Assembly: GCA_030386875.1 (NCBI GenBank) | Contig: CM059578.1 | Coordinates: 24,227,009 to 24,291,008 of the forward strand | Direction of reading: 5' to 3' | Length of the DNA stretch: 64,000 nt | DNA from: Morinoia aosen | Lineage: Eukaryota > Arthropoda > Malacostraca > Amphipoda > Talitridae | Shown: positions 13,001-24,698 of the stretch, in pieces | Layout: the number at the start of each line of letters is the position of its first letter | Position numbering within the stretch: position 1 is the stretch's first letter | Translations under genes and position numbers: made by a program | The notes under the pieces: model-generated | What the model was told of the DNA's origin: nothing | The model's database searches: none | What the model saw: the letters and a program-made list of their open reading frames with translations, nothing else

Positions 13001-16000
13001 CATTAAAAGAGGATAAATATAAAATTTCCACTTGATGTTGCTGTGCTGAAGAGTAGTAAAGGAAATTCCGGTGGCCCACAAACTACAAAAACGACGCAAG
13101 CAATTGACATCGTGGGGCAGCAGATAGACGGAAACACTGATATTCCTATTCAAAGACGTGGAAAAGTCTCGCTCTGTCATTATTCTGTAGAATTATTAAG
13201 CCCTTGAACTCCTTTCTATACAAAACCCTGTCTGTCGTAAATGTTTGACAATAACTAACCGAGAAGAATAATTTTCTAGAAGTGTTTTTTCAAGCATTAT
13301 GAAAGTTGTTTGAAAACCTCATCGTATCGAACGAGGCAGTCTTTAACAAAAACGGACTTATACACTGTTGTGAATGATTCACTGTTGTGAATGATACACT
13401 GTTGTGAATTATACACTGTTGTGAATGATACACTGTTGTGAATGATACACTGTTGTGAATTGTACACTGTTGTGAATAATACACTGTTGTGAATGATACA
13501 CTGTTGTGAATGATACATTGTTGTGAATGATACACTGTTGTGAATGATACACTGTTGTGAATGATACATTGTTGTGAATGATACACTGTTGTGAATCAAC
13601 TTGTCACAAAACCAACACACAAAAGACATTATCAGAACACCACATTACTGTATTTTCACACGCTTTTGCGTGTCATGACCTGATCCGACCCACTTATCTG
13701 CCAACCATGACACACGTAGCGTAGGTTGGCATTTGTACAATAATGTTTCGCTTCCTCAGACCAGCCTTTGAATACACATATTGACTGGCAATATCTAAGA
13801 ATTTAAAGAAAGACAGGAAAATCTATTTTAGACTCTAGAGAAAATTATATCCCATAGTCTAATTACCAAATTCATATTCCATAGTAAAATTACCAAAACT
13901 GCTCCTTTTTAAAGACGAAATTTTTTCCCGTATGAGAAATGAATGCATGTTTTCACTTTCCGATCACTGGCATATGTGGTCGAAGGTGATACATGATGCA
14001 CATAAATGTATCAAGATTTCTTTGAAAAACCTTTTGAAACACACAAGTGTTTCAAAACTTCTCTGAAAGTACCTCGAGAAGGTCCGCTAATTGTCATATC
14101 ATATATATACAGTATATTAGTTTTGGTCAGGTTAACTCACTTCAAGAAGATTTAATGATTGCCAAAAATTAATTATCATATTGAGAAATTTTGCGGATAA
14201 ATAGTTGCAGTGAGAAAAACTTACCTCGCCTTTTATTTTTTCGCCCTGAGTGTAGAAGTGTATCATGGCTACGATGTGGTCACATCAACTTACTTGAAGA
14301 GGATTTTATGATGGTGAAGAATAACTTATTATCTTGAGAAACTTTCCGGATGAGAAAGTACAGTAAAAATACTTACCTCGCCTTTTATTTTTTCGCCCTG
14401 AGTGTAGAAGTGTATCATGGCTACAATGTTGTAGCTCACTGTCGGCAAGTACTGGATCACTGACTCGAACGCGACATCTTCGTTTCTAACCCAAAGAATC
14501 AAGCTCGTGAAGCTGAAGATCACCACGAACATTCGTTTCAGATGACAAAAAAACAGAGAAAATTTCATTAAATCTTGGGCGTAGTTTTCTTGTATCCTGC
14601 AGAGGAAAAATAAATCATTCAATAAACTGTGGATTCGATCGCGGAGTAAAAATCTTGGTGATCAAAAAATCTATCATTCTAATTCGTTTAAGTAGGTTGA
14701 TGCAATTTCTAAATTTATGTGCGAAATTGTTATACGGTTTGTGGGTAGAAATTTTACATGATGGTTAGCATTACCGTACAGTTATACTTACAGTGCGTTC
14801 TATAACAAGAAAATGAAACCCTAAATATTATTCAGCGCTTTGTCCCATGCAGCCCCAATGCGTTCATTCTAGTAAGTCAATTTTCCCTACCTGTAGAACT
14901 CAACGAGGAGAAGTTTGGTTACAAAAAAAAATGTATGAGTTTCTTGAAATGCTTCCATTCCAATTATACAGATCATTTCCCGAACCAAAAAACTAATATA
15001 ATATTCGTTTACGGCAACAGCCAAATTCAACGCTACTGATGCCGGTCAGGATAAATTTTTGGACAATAATCAAACAGTTCTGAAATCATTCACAGCGAGC
15101 GGTACTCATTGTTATTCTAAAAAATTCATCAAGCTTTTCACCTCGTCGTTATATATTTCACTACTCTCCCATAACACAGATGGCACGCCTATCATCGATG
15201 TTATCGCTGTTAGTATCGAAGTTATTTATTCATTAAAAGACAGTAGTTCTTAATCAATATTTTCACGTTGATAGAGGCACAGGGTGATTTAGACAATTTT
15301 GACAACCAGAAGAGACAATTTTGAATATTACAAACAGGACATTATTACATTCAACACAGGGGATTAAGTGATTTTGACAAACATACGTGATAACATTAGT
15401 AATTTTTGACAAACATAAATGACAATTTTGAATGGTACAAAATCTGGCGAAATAAACAAAAAAAACTAAAATCGCCAAAGTTTTTCCAGCTCTCCACTCA
15501 GGGAGGTTTTATTATTCCGTAGATATGATACCGGATGCATGGATACTGTATGTTGCTGTCTTTGAGTCATTTAATACAACTCGAATTTGAAATTGGCTGC
15601 CCCTGCACACCAGAATTTTAGTTTCAGGAAAGATTCTCTCTTCTCTGCCGAAGAGTCCAAGTTCATCATTCTGACGTATGAAATACTCAAGTCCACTGTA
15701 GCAGTGTAGAGGGTTTTTGGAACCAAGTTGTACCCGAAAAATTCTCGTAAGTTTCCAAATCAAAAGGCATTTCAACGAGTCATCGACAGGATCCTCGTGG
15801 CATTCTCAATGGCTCGTTGAAATGTCTTTTGATTTGGAACCTTACGAGGATTTTTCAAGTAACTTTTTATGTATATTCATGGTGTAGATTCAAACAAGTA
15901 GTGTTAATTATCTTTCACTTCTCACAGGTTTTCTTTCATCCATAACGTACACCGGGAACGTTTTTCGATAAGGCAATGTATTTTGACTTCTTGTTAGGTA

Positions 16001-19000
16001 AGTTTTCAAGCAAAAAAAGTCATCGACTTCGAGTACGAAAAAACAACGAAAATTAAAACAAACAAAAACCTACCAAACACAACTCTATTAACAGAATAAG
16101 CACTCGTTTTGTGCCGGCACTTAACTCGTCATTAGGTAGTAGAACTTCATTTTCAGGGTCGTCTCTGGGAGGCCGATTTCAAGAGCTTCCTTCAACGCCG
16201 AGTTGAAAGCCTTAGCCCGGTCGCCGATGGCGGAAGCCAACGCCATGTACAGCACGACGTTCTGCTCCGCGCGGAACTCCATGATCTTGGAAACAAAATT
16301 CAGGATCAGTTCTCGAGTACCCCAACAATGAAGAACTATTCTTAACTTAACAGTTATTGATTTTTTAATGTCACCCCAACCGTGAAAAACTTCTTCTAGC
16401 GTAGCGTTCGTGTTCTTTTTAATGTCCATGTTTTATTTTCGGTTTAGTCAGAAGAATTAGAGCTTAACAAAATTAACTCAACCATGGAAAACTGATCTTA
16501 ACATAACGTTTATTGTCTTTTTAATGTCAATGTTTTATTTTTGGTTCGTTCAGAAGAACTAGAGTTTAAAAAACTTGTGAACACATTGATTTCTGGTATT
16601 TCAGCGAACTGAAGACGGATTATTTATAATTCGAAAAGTTTGTTTTCACCATGATATCCTTAGCTACGTTGATTTTCATTTTTGTCAAGAAAAATCATTT
16701 GAGTTAACGAATTATTCACTCGTGAAAACTGTCTCTAGGTAAAAGACTTAAACACGGATCCCGATTTTTACTATATTTCGATTTTGTGTTAGAATAACTT
16801 TCGATTGAATTTCAATCAACTTATACATTGAGAGAAAAAAACTCTTGTTACATTGTCTTCAAATGACTGTATTAGAGAGTTAGGGTACGGAAGGACAGAG
16901 CTAATAAGTAAGCAAAAACGTAAGGGTCTGAGTATCGCTATGCAATAAGATTTAAGTTCACTTCTCGAAATGATTCATGAGCAGCGTCAAGCACTTTGAT
17001 GTCTTATATTTCTGTAATACCTTTTATTTGAATAGACTTTACCGGAGGGAAATCATACGAGCCCAGCTTGCTTTCTGTACAAAGATTTTGTATGGAAATT
17101 GACTGTTTATATCGAGGTTATCAGCACTAATAAAAAAACATTGTCATTTTGAGCGATTGAAAAATTGTAATGAGTGCAAATGAGCAGAGTGGCAATAGAA
17201 ATAAATTCCTCACATCCAATTAAAGTTTGAAAATAACTCTCATTCCAATGTTGCTGAGGGACGAGCCCCTGTAGGAAATTTACTTAAAAAATACATTCCT
17301 TAAGTTCATAATTTTGCATTCTGATGAAAGTTCGGAAGTATCAACTTGTGAAATCAAACTTTACTCAAATATTTTCAAACTCAAAAGAATTTACTTGTTT
17401 AAATAATGCTTAACGATGATTCTTACCAGAGTTACAGCAGCAGATGTCGGCGATCCAGCCATGAAGGTAGGAATAAGCGATATGATCGCTATGACGTAGC
17501 CGAACAACAACCACTGGAAGAGCCTCCTGCTGTAGCCCCATCGGTTTCCTTTATTTTTGTGATTGTTTGGCTCTGCTAAATACACTTCACCCGTCAGGGC
17601 CACGGTGCGCTGTGACTGGAGCTGGACGGGGGGGAACAGCAGCCAGAAGTCTATCAGGTGCTGAAGCTCCTTCCTCTTCGTGATCATGTACGTTGACGTC
17701 CCTACAGATGCTGCAACGCATAAATGAGCTAATTAAGTTCTTCAATTGCCAACAATGTCAATAATTTTTACCAAACTTAGTAAAAAAATTACTATGGGGA
17801 TGTCATTCAATGGAAACAAACCTTATTAATTTCGATCAGACGAAGTAAAAAAATACCATGAGGATAGAATATCCTTTTTGATATGACTGTTGCCCCTCGG
17901 ATGAATATATTTTCTAAACGTTTTTATTTGTCTCCAGTAAAATTTTGAGGGCTTTTTGGTCTGCATATTGCAGCATTAGGGAGCCGCTCAAAAAATGGCA
18001 TTATTTTTAAGGCATTGTTTACTTAAAGTAATCAATGCACACAAATTTTTTGACCTGTTTCACTGAATTTTATGCATGGTAAAGCGGTAAATTCAACTAT
18101 TAGCTGGCGTCACTATGACACCATACATTGCACCACCTTTTAAAGAGTGTGCTACAAAACGTTTCAATTAATTATTAATTTAGGTTAGGTTAGACCAAGT
18201 TATGTTTTGTTAGGCCCTTTTGACTCATGATGAGTACGTATGAAAAAATTGTAATAAGTTTTATTTTACCTTCCCAATTCCTAAGGCACGGCCATCATGT
18301 CCTGATATCCCTCAAATGTTCAATTTTGCAGAAATCTGTTACTTCAATATTGTACGTACGTGTATATCTACAGGATGTTGCACCAAAGCCCGATCTTTGA
18401 CACCTCACTAACGTTTATCGTTACCCTTTTCCAGGATGGAAAATGAGCCCAGAGCTGTGGTAGTAGCTTTTTTTCGTGTCGGGAAGAAGCTTGCGAAAGT
18501 GAGGGTCTGGCTTTCGTCCAAGAGGACCATGATCAACATTTGGAGTAAATGGAAGACAAGGTAGAACTTATTACCAAACGAAATGTCCACAACGTTTGTT
18601 TGGTTGTAAACTTGTATTTGTTTCCACACGCCTTCCACTTCCTCCAAGTGTTGATCTTGGTCCTCTTGAACCCAAACCAGACCATCACTTCCGCAGGCTT
18701 TTTCCCGAAGTGAAAAGAAGCTACTACCGCTACTCTGCGCTCATATTCCATCCTGGATAAGGGCTACGAGAAAAACATTAGTTAGGTGTCATGTGTCGGA
18801 TTTTGCTGCAACACCCTGCGCATGCATTTATTAGGTGTTCTCAGCATATACAAAATTTAAATCAATGAAAATTGAAAACTTTGATAAAGTAGTCGAGGGT
18901 AATTTTCGCACAACGCAAACCGAAAAAGACAATGGGATCTATTGTTGTTATGAACCATTCAACATGCCTGGTCTAATACATCATGTTAAGGACGATTTTA

Positions 19001-22000
19001 GCAATTTGCAGAGAAGAAAATGTTTGTTGTTTGTATTTGTTTTATTTCAGACATGCATGTTAACACGTTGACAGCGATTGGTTAAACGGAAGTTCAATAT
19101 TCATCTCAAGTTTAAAGTCAATAGTGGTAAGCAATTTTGAAAATGGAAAACATGTCAAGCCTTTATTCATCTTTGATTAAGTAATCATGAAAATTGAGTT
19201 TGTGAACACTGGTTGGCAAGCTTCTTTTTGAAAATTACCTCCGAGTACATTGGCAGCTCACGTCGTGAACAACGTGTTAATGATTTTGTTCCATGGGTTC
19301 GACGGTCCTAATGCCCTGCTTGGCAGTAATTTTTGTCCTCTTTAATTCAGTTGATTTTTTATAATTGGTTATGTGATAATCTCGTTGATCCTGAAACAAC
19401 GGGCACTGGAAAAGCTAATCACAAAGTCTTGAATATCCGACGCCTTTGTTTGACAAGCAGACTATTTATTTGCAATCATCACACCTACACCAAGGAAAAT
19501 TATTTCTGTATATTGGTGATGCTCGGGAATCGATAATAGGGAAAGCTTTGCCAAACAAAGCTACCTTCTTTGTTCAAAACGTGATGACGTTTACTTTTCC
19601 ATCTGTCACAATTGTGATCAAGTTTTTTCTTGAAACTCAAATAAAACGAAGAGAGTAGAATCTTTGTTTTGCCCTCAGTTGTTAAGCCGTTGTCATGGAT
19701 ATTACAATGCTTGTCATGATACATCTATCATTTATGAATTCATATTTATGTGAGCTTCTTGTTAGGAACATGTTTTAAAAATCAATATTGATTTAAATCA
19801 TGTTCATCAAATTTTTATAATTCTAATTTTTGCCAAAAGCAGTTCTGAATTAGAGACGATCTGAATGAGAAACCACTGAACATGTACACTCCTGCTATGC
19901 TTCACCTTCTTGGAGCTTAGTTCAACACCAAACCAAATTTTGACTCAAGTAAGTTTGAATCAGGGTTGGAAACCCCATTGTTGAATTTTATAAAGAACGA
20001 ACTAGCGAAACATGAAAGGTCAAGTTGAGGACTCTTCTCAGATGGTTCCAGCTACGAAGAAGACGGTAACTTTTTATCGTGTAGTGGAAGAACATAGATG
20101 CGAGAGAATTGTTAACGTTTTCTATGTCGCTCCTAACTTTACTTCACAGTATAGAGGATAAAAATTCACGCGAAGCAAACATGAAACAGATAAAAATTGG
20201 CATTTCAGTTGACAACACGCTTCCGCCTTCATTTGGATTAACTTTACCAGAAAATAGGATAACTGAAAATACGCATTATGCTCTGTTTGTCTTGAAATGC
20301 CATTAAGAACAGTGAGCGCACTCAAAACTTGAGTGTTTTAGCTCTTGATAATTTAATTCTCCTTCACCATAAAAATATCATGCAAGATTTCTGTTGGGGA
20401 GAACATAAGCAGTACGAAAATGTTGCGGTCACTGCACCTACGGAAACGCCAATCATGTTTATCTCAAAGATTTTCGCGGCAAGCTTCTTGTGCGCAGGAA
20501 AGTGCATTGGAGGGGATTATTCTCTACCGCATGTTGAGGACATAACGCTTATCAGAAATGCGCAGAACTCGTGAGCTACGTGCTCTCAGGAAAAAATAAG
20601 AGTTTATCCTCGTTACCTTTAAGGACTAGCCTTCCCAATTGCCACAGAATTGGCAAAAATGGTCGTAGGTGTTTGATGTATATTAAAATTTTTAGTTTGG
20701 CAAACGTTTTTTTATTATTTATTCTGTAAATAAAGTTCTCTATTTCTCGAGATAGATAGCCGCAGTACCCTAAAATGAACTTTCTATACCAGTGTCATCG
20801 TCTTCCATTCTCTACTGTTATTTCGTCTCTTCGTTTAATCGAGCTGCTAAACCGTCATTTCCAAAGATAAAGAGCTATGCCAATCCAGATATTTTAATTC
20901 TACGAGCGCTTGGTGCCTCTTAAACTTCAGTTAAATTAATTTATCCCATTTACTTGCGCTAATCTTTGACTATCAGACTAGAGGAGAAATCGCAAAAAAA
21001 TTTACTGAATAACAACTAAATGAGTTTATAGCTTTTTTGTATCATTTTGATTGTGAGTGAGAATCAAAACATGAAGCGTGCACTTTCTCTACTCGTTTGG
21101 TGTCATTCTGATTTGGAAGATGAATAAAAATATGAAGTGTGCACTTTCAGGTCTCAAACATACTTACCGAGGTACGCTGCCCATATCATCGCATCAGTGT
21201 AGTTGTCGCTCACCCTCTCCAGTCCCATCCTTGTCAGTTCTAAACGTACGAAATTTGTATGAGTTTTAAAACCTAAATTAGACGTAGTGGTATCGTTTCA
21301 TTAAGTTTTGATTATCTAAACGTATGAAATTTGTATGCATTCCATTACTTATGTTTGAAGCAGTGTGATTGCTACATTAAGTTCTGACAATTTATAGTTT
21401 CTCAGATCGAATTAGCCTCAACTGGGCATCAAAAACACGCTTGATATCGAGTCAAAAAACGATAGAGCAGCACAACTGCTGTTTGTTCAAAGGGGGATCG
21501 GGAATAACATAAGTAGATGCGCTTAACACTAACTAATGAAAACCTAAAGAAAAATATTCTTAAGAACCAGTCGAAACTGAGTTCAGATTAATTTGATATC
21601 TTATTTTTCATGAATAAATATTGATACACCAACCCTGAATAAAATGTTACCACTGCGTCCTGAGCATCGGAACGAACGAGTAGAGGACGGAGCGCAGTGA
21701 GGAAATGCTGATCAATTTTAGCAAGTAAACTGAATTACCGTGCGCACTTATGTACGAGGGTTTAGTTAAAACACAACGAATGCCGCATGAGCTGCATCAA
21801 GTGCGCTCAGACGATCAATTTCACCAAGTAAACTTAATTACTACTACAGTGCACCCTTAAGTACGCCGGTAACGTTAAAACATAACAAATAACCTTTGCT
21901 CCAGGTACGCTCAGACTCACGTTCTTTCATTGACACGACCAGGAGAACCACGAAGACGATTTGCATCACGACGAAGTACGTGGCGCTGATTTGGGAGTTG

Positions 22001-22579
22001 CATAGACAGATTCCTGCGATTGAGAGGAAAATTAGATAAGCGATGTGATTTTCAACTCTTAAATATTGACAGGACTTTTTTATCATATTCGGTTATTTTC
22101 GTCGTCTTGATGTAATTGATTTATAGGACTTTCTTCTCCCGATTTAGTTCACATGAGAGAGAAATTCAATTAAAAATGGGATTTTCAACACTTAGATAGT
22201 GACACCAAATTTTATAACATATCCGGTTATTTTCATTGTCTCGGTATGATTGATTTTTAGGACATTCTTCTGCCGATTGAGTTCACAATCAAAAATGTGC
22301 TCGTATATGACGCATGAATTTTGTAGTTTAAAGTATTTTCCTGGCATTGATGAAATTACTTATACCAAATTGTGAACCTGATGCGTCCAAGTACTCACGG
22401 TAGTTTTCTCCGAAGTGAGTTGTTGCTGCGAAGTCTTCCTTCACCTGCCCAGATTTCTGGAGAATTTTCAGCGCCTTCTTCGTGGTAATTTTTTTCTTTT
22501 TTGGGTAGAAGGGCAGGGCTCCGACGATCAGGCCCAAAACAAAGAGCAATTGAGCTCGAATGACTAATGTTTTGTTCAT
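7031..22579 (-). CDS. Gustatory-receptor-like 7TM chemoreceptor, gene A (9 exons, defective donor)
   Basis: Nine exons on the minus strand, in transcript order: 22579–22399, 22013–21921, 21239–21168, 17701–17427, 16285–16125, 14596–14377, 11205–11143, 7715–7629, 7090–7031. They join to 403 codons plus TAG; intron phases are 1,1,1,0,2,0,0,0. The start is chosen because gene B has its ATG exactly the same 181 nt before the first donor. Hydrophobic segments lie near residues 7–23, 63–88, 105–122, 176–196, 283–297, 307–325 and 372–400, fitting a seven-helix receptor. The tail shows AGK at 371–373, a phase-0 intron, then T391 to Q398-L, resembling the GR signature TYhhhhhQF. Known GRs are inverted-topology ligand-gated cation channels in gustatory neuron dendrites; the ligand here is unknown. 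Odd: the donor after exon 5 reads GAG|TTAAGT (16125/16124) where GAG|GTAAGT is expected. Without splicing there, the frame stops at once. The gene may be a pseudogene, or this base may be an allele or an assembly error. An odorant-receptor assignment is less likely, since the loop before the last helix is short. Confidence 0.78.
9674..9787. repeat. 16-bp minisatellite, 7 copies
   Basis: The unit AACATTAGGTGAATTT (variants AATATT) repeats head-to-tail within intron 7 of gene A. Confidence 0.95.
10945..11167 (-). repeat. Tandem duplication (~149 bp) copying the 3' end of gene A exon 7
   Basis: The real exon 7 (11205–11143) ends in codons for PPNAQTVDQ followed by GTGAGT. A second copy of this end, with a GTGAGT donor, lies at about 11018–10994, and flanking intron sequence (CGCTACA.AATACAGCACTCACTTGAT) is repeated too. 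The region 10780–10940 contains further weaker copies of the intron part. Confidence 0.8.
13371..13596. repeat. 17-bp minisatellite, ~13 copies
   Basis: The unit TACACTGTTGTGAATGA repeats with very few changes inside intron 6 of gene A. The minus-strand frames across it (repeating IHNSVSFTTVYHSQQC) come purely from the repeat. Confidence 0.96.
14132..14425 (-). repeat. Tandem duplication (~152 bp) copying the 3' end of gene A exon 6
   Basis: Two adjacent copies, about 14132–14273 and 14285–14425. The second copy contains the true 3' end and GTAAGT donor of exon 6. The first copy repeats the last ~49 coding bases (14225–14273, reading VAMIHFYTQGEKIKGE) and a matching donor, now inside intron 6. 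It has no acceptor of its own next to it, so it is an exon fragment, although the extra donor could in principle compete. Confidence 0.85.
15725..15865. repeat. Inverted repeat, ~55-bp arms
   Basis: Arms 15725–15780 and 15812–15865 share TTCCAAATCAAAAG.CATTTC in inverted form with a ~31-bp loop. No target duplication or terminal motif was recognised. It could be a small MITE or a secondary inversion; it lies in intron 5 of gene A, close to the exon with the defective donor. Confidence 0.75.
16310..16575. repeat. Degenerate tandem repeat beside gene A exon 5
   Basis: Three diverged copies of a segment of the form CAAC.(A/G)TG.AAAACT…TTTTTAATGTC.ATGTTTTATTTT at about 16315, 16378 and 16480, the last two about 105 bp apart. 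The repeat lies in intron 4 of gene A, immediately before the exon 5 acceptor in transcript sense. Confidence 0.6.
18371..18818. mobile_element. Foldback DNA transposon: two inverted copies of a transposase 5' end
   Basis: Left arm 18371–18558 and right arm about 18627–18818 are diverged inverted copies. Each starts with a terminal CAGG(A/G)TGTTGCA.CAAA and then an ATG frame. The right arm (minus) reads MEYERRVAVVASFHFGKKPA, then EVMVWFGFKRTKINTWRKW. The left arm (plus, ATG at about 18436) reads MENEPRAVVVAFFRVGKKLA, then KVRVW..SKRTMINIWSKW. This looks like the N-terminal helix-turn-helix of a Tc1/mariner-class transposase. No catalytic part is present. No TA target duplication is visible. 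The element lies in intron 3 of gene A. Confidence 0.75.
19000..20640. other. Unrecognised sequence in gene A intron 3
   Basis: Several short plus-strand frames (for example 19333–19658 and 20109–20574) follow one another as if from a decayed coding element, but I could match no motif to a family. Confidence 0.4.
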
Positions 22580-23029
22580 CTTGAAATATTCTTTTGCCTT
22601 GAGAAATGAAAAATCATATACTGCACCAATATTTATTCATTTCCAGTCACGTAATCCAAAAATCTACTTCAAATAATGTTCAGGATCATTAGTGTTGTTG
22701 TTTCGTGTGAGAGATGTATAATATTTCACAAAAACAGTTGGGTCTGAGTTTGGTCTCATGAGTATACTCTGTAGTCTGAAACAACATTCACATCACAGCA
22801 AAAAAAATAAAAATAAAGTAAAAGGCCGTTTAATTCAGTGATTGGTTGCACATATCACTTTGAAATTTCAACGACGGAGGGTTAGACGATTTTGAAGAAA
22901 GCCATTTTACTTACCATATCATACTCAGATTGGAAAAAAGAATATCATTAAGAGGCGCATGTAGAAATACCTTTTTTTTAAATCTCTGAAGCTTAGACTT
23001 TCTATATCGAATGTTCTCTATCTACTATA

Positions 23030-23233
23030 AAAAGGAAGACTAAAGCCACGCTTCTTAAAACCATTTCTTATAAGAGAAAGACAATTCATAAAAGTGAACG
23101 TTTCGACCATTATCATTGGTCATTATCAACACCGAAAAGATAAAACAATAGTACAGTTAAATGATGATCTATTGCTACATTCTAAACAATACATGGTGAT
23201 CGATAAAAAACTATGAATTAACAATTTGTAGAG
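23030..23233 (-). repeat. Left inverted arm of the Penelope-like element
   Basis: Reverse complement of 24488–24698 with only scattered differences. It contains, read on the minus strand, TTGATAA, a GACCA/TGGTC stem and GAAACG (23129–23101), a degenerate form of the hammerhead-ribozyme core known from Penelope termini. Confidence 0.88.
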
Positions 23234-23256
23234 TCCCCAATGCAAATTCACTTTAT

Positions 23257-24198
23257 ATGGCATCATTTGACATAGAAAATCTGTTTACAAACATTCCGTT
23301 ACAGGAGACAATAACTATTTGCTTGAATTGTTTATTTAGTGATTGTACTATCGCTTTGGGCCTAACCCGCGAATTATTCAAAAAATTTCTTGAGCTTTCT
23401 GTTCAAAATAGTTTTTTCATTTTCAATAGAAAATTATACAGACAACTGGATGGTTTGGGTATGGGCCTTCCACTAGGACCTACTTTTGCTAATATTTTTA
23501 TATGCCACCATGAGAAATCATGGATAGATGATTGTCCTAGCCATTTTAAGCCAACCTTTTACAAACGCTACATTGACGACACTTTCATTTTATTTAGAGA
23601 CCAGACTCATTGTACCTTATTTTTAGATTACCTGAACTCGAAACATCCATATATTAAATTTACAATGGACGAAGAAAATGATAACTGTTTGCCATTTTTA
23701 GATGTGAGGGTGACTAGGAAGTGCAATAACTTTGATTGTTCTGTCTTTCGCAAGCCCACTTTTACTGGTTTATTACTTAGCTATTTTAGTTTCTGCAGCT
23801 TCCAATTTAAAGTCAATAGTATTAAAACCCTTCTTCACAGGGCTTATAGCATATGCAGTTCATATCCTAATCTTCACAATGAATTTGTTTTCCTTAGGAA
23901 TTTTTTTGTAAAGAACGGATTTCCGGTAGGACTATATGACAATTTTTTAAAAAAGTTCCTCTTCTCTGTTCGTACCAAAGTTGAACCAATCCCATATGTC
24001 AATAGAAAACTGTTATATGTTCCGTTACTGTACTTTGGAGCTCAGTCTGAAAAATTAAAATTAGAATTGTCTCAGCTACTGTCGAAATATTTCATGCAGT
24101 GTGAATTTAAGTTTATCCAGGTCAATCCGCTCTCTGTTGGGTCTTTTTTCAGATTTAAGGATGGTCTTCCGAAGGGCATGCTCAGCTCTGTTGTTTAA
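23257..24198 (+). CDS. Reverse transcriptase of the Penelope-like element (partial)
   Basis: Open frame of 313 codons. Motif A is at residues 3–14 (SFDIENLFTNIP, with the catalytic Asp), motif B is GLGMGLPLGPTFANIF (about 71–86), and motif C is YKRYIDDTFILF (about 102–113, the YIDD catalytic box). PFLDVRVTR (about 145–153) resembles the following motif. These are the hallmarks of Penelope-like RTs, which are related to telomerase RT. The frame continues open upstream of the ATG to the end of the left arm, so the ATG is an internal methionine and the true N-terminus is lost. Confidence 0.9.
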   Translation: MASFDIENLFTNIPLQETITICLNCLFSDCTIALGLTRELFKKFLELSVQNSFFIFNRKLYRQLDGLGMGLPLGPTFANIFICHHEKSWIDDCPSHFKPTFYKRYIDDTFILFRDQTHCTLFLDYLNSKHPYIKFTMDEENDNCLPFLDVRVTRKCNNFDCSVFRKPTFTGLLLSYFSFCSFQFKVNSIKTLLHRAYSICSSYPNLHNEFVFLRNFFVKNGFPVGLYDNFLKKFLFSVRTKVEPIPYVNRKLLYVPLLYFGAQSEKLKLELSQLLSKYFMQCEFKFIQVNPLSVGSFFRFKDGLPKGMLSSVV

Positions 24199-24216
24199 AG
24201 TCATAATTGTGCACGA

Positions 24217-24510
24217 TGTGGTGCATCAGAGTATGTGGGCTCTACCTCGCGTAACCTACGTATTCGAGTATCTGAGCATGCTGGTCGGAGCCATCGAACC
24301 AATAATCTGTTATCCGCACCATCTCATTCTGCCATACGTGCACACGCTGAAAAATGTGATTTACCTATCAGACTTTCAGATTTCCAGATATTAGGTAGAG
24401 CTTCTAATCCAACTGAACTCAAAATTCTAGAATCCTTGTTCATCTCCAAATTAAAACCTAGTCTGAACGACATGCAGTCAGCATACCCTCTACAAATTGT
24501 TAATTCATAG
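24217..24510 (+). CDS. GIY-YIG endonuclease domain of the Penelope-like element
   Basis: Reading from about 24212 the frame gives C-A-R-C-G-A-S-E-YVGSTSRNLRIRVSEH, matching the Penelope GIY-YIG pattern in which a Cys pair precedes the YVG and an Arg follows (R..R..EH). Further on, SAIRAHAEKC and the ELKILESLFI..LKPSLN tail are typical of the same domain. The family enzyme nicks target DNA for priming. It ends in TAG at the start of the right arm. Its frame differs from that of the RT. Confidence 0.85.
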   Translation, partial: CGASEYVGSTSRNLRIRVSEHAGRSHRTNNLLSAPSHSAIRAHAEKCDLPIRLSDFQILGRASNPTELKILESLFISKLKPSLNDMQSAYPLQIVNS

Positions 24511-24698
24511 TTTTTTATCGATCACCATGTATTGTTTAGAATGTAGCAATAGATCATCATTTAACTGTACTATTGTTTTATCTTTTCAGTGTTGATAATG
24601 ACCAATGATAATGGTCGAAACGTTCACTTTTATGAATTGTCTTTCTCTTATAAGAAATGGTTTTAAGAAGCGTGGCTTTAGTCTTCCTTTTTATAGTT
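24488..24698 (+). repeat. Right inverted arm of the Penelope-like element
   Basis: Pairs with the left arm along its whole length. It is followed by about 35 bp of unique tail before the target duplication. The hammerhead-like segment is at 24592–24620, with two departures from the consensus CUGANGA core. Confidence 0.88.

Noticed and set aside
13371-13596. CRISPR-like array
   Set aside because: Units abut without spacers, and the host is eukaryotic; it is a simple minisatellite.
18182-18195. Arthropod telomeric repeat TTAGG
   Set aside because: Only about two and a half units (TTAGGTTAGGTTAG); expected by chance in AT-rich DNA.
7031-22579. Gene A as an odorant receptor rather than a gustatory-type receptor
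   Set aside because: QGEKI and TAGK look OR-like at first, but with the 63-nt exon 7 included, the short loop and the T(x6)QL end fit GRs better. The two families are related, so the point is not fully settled.
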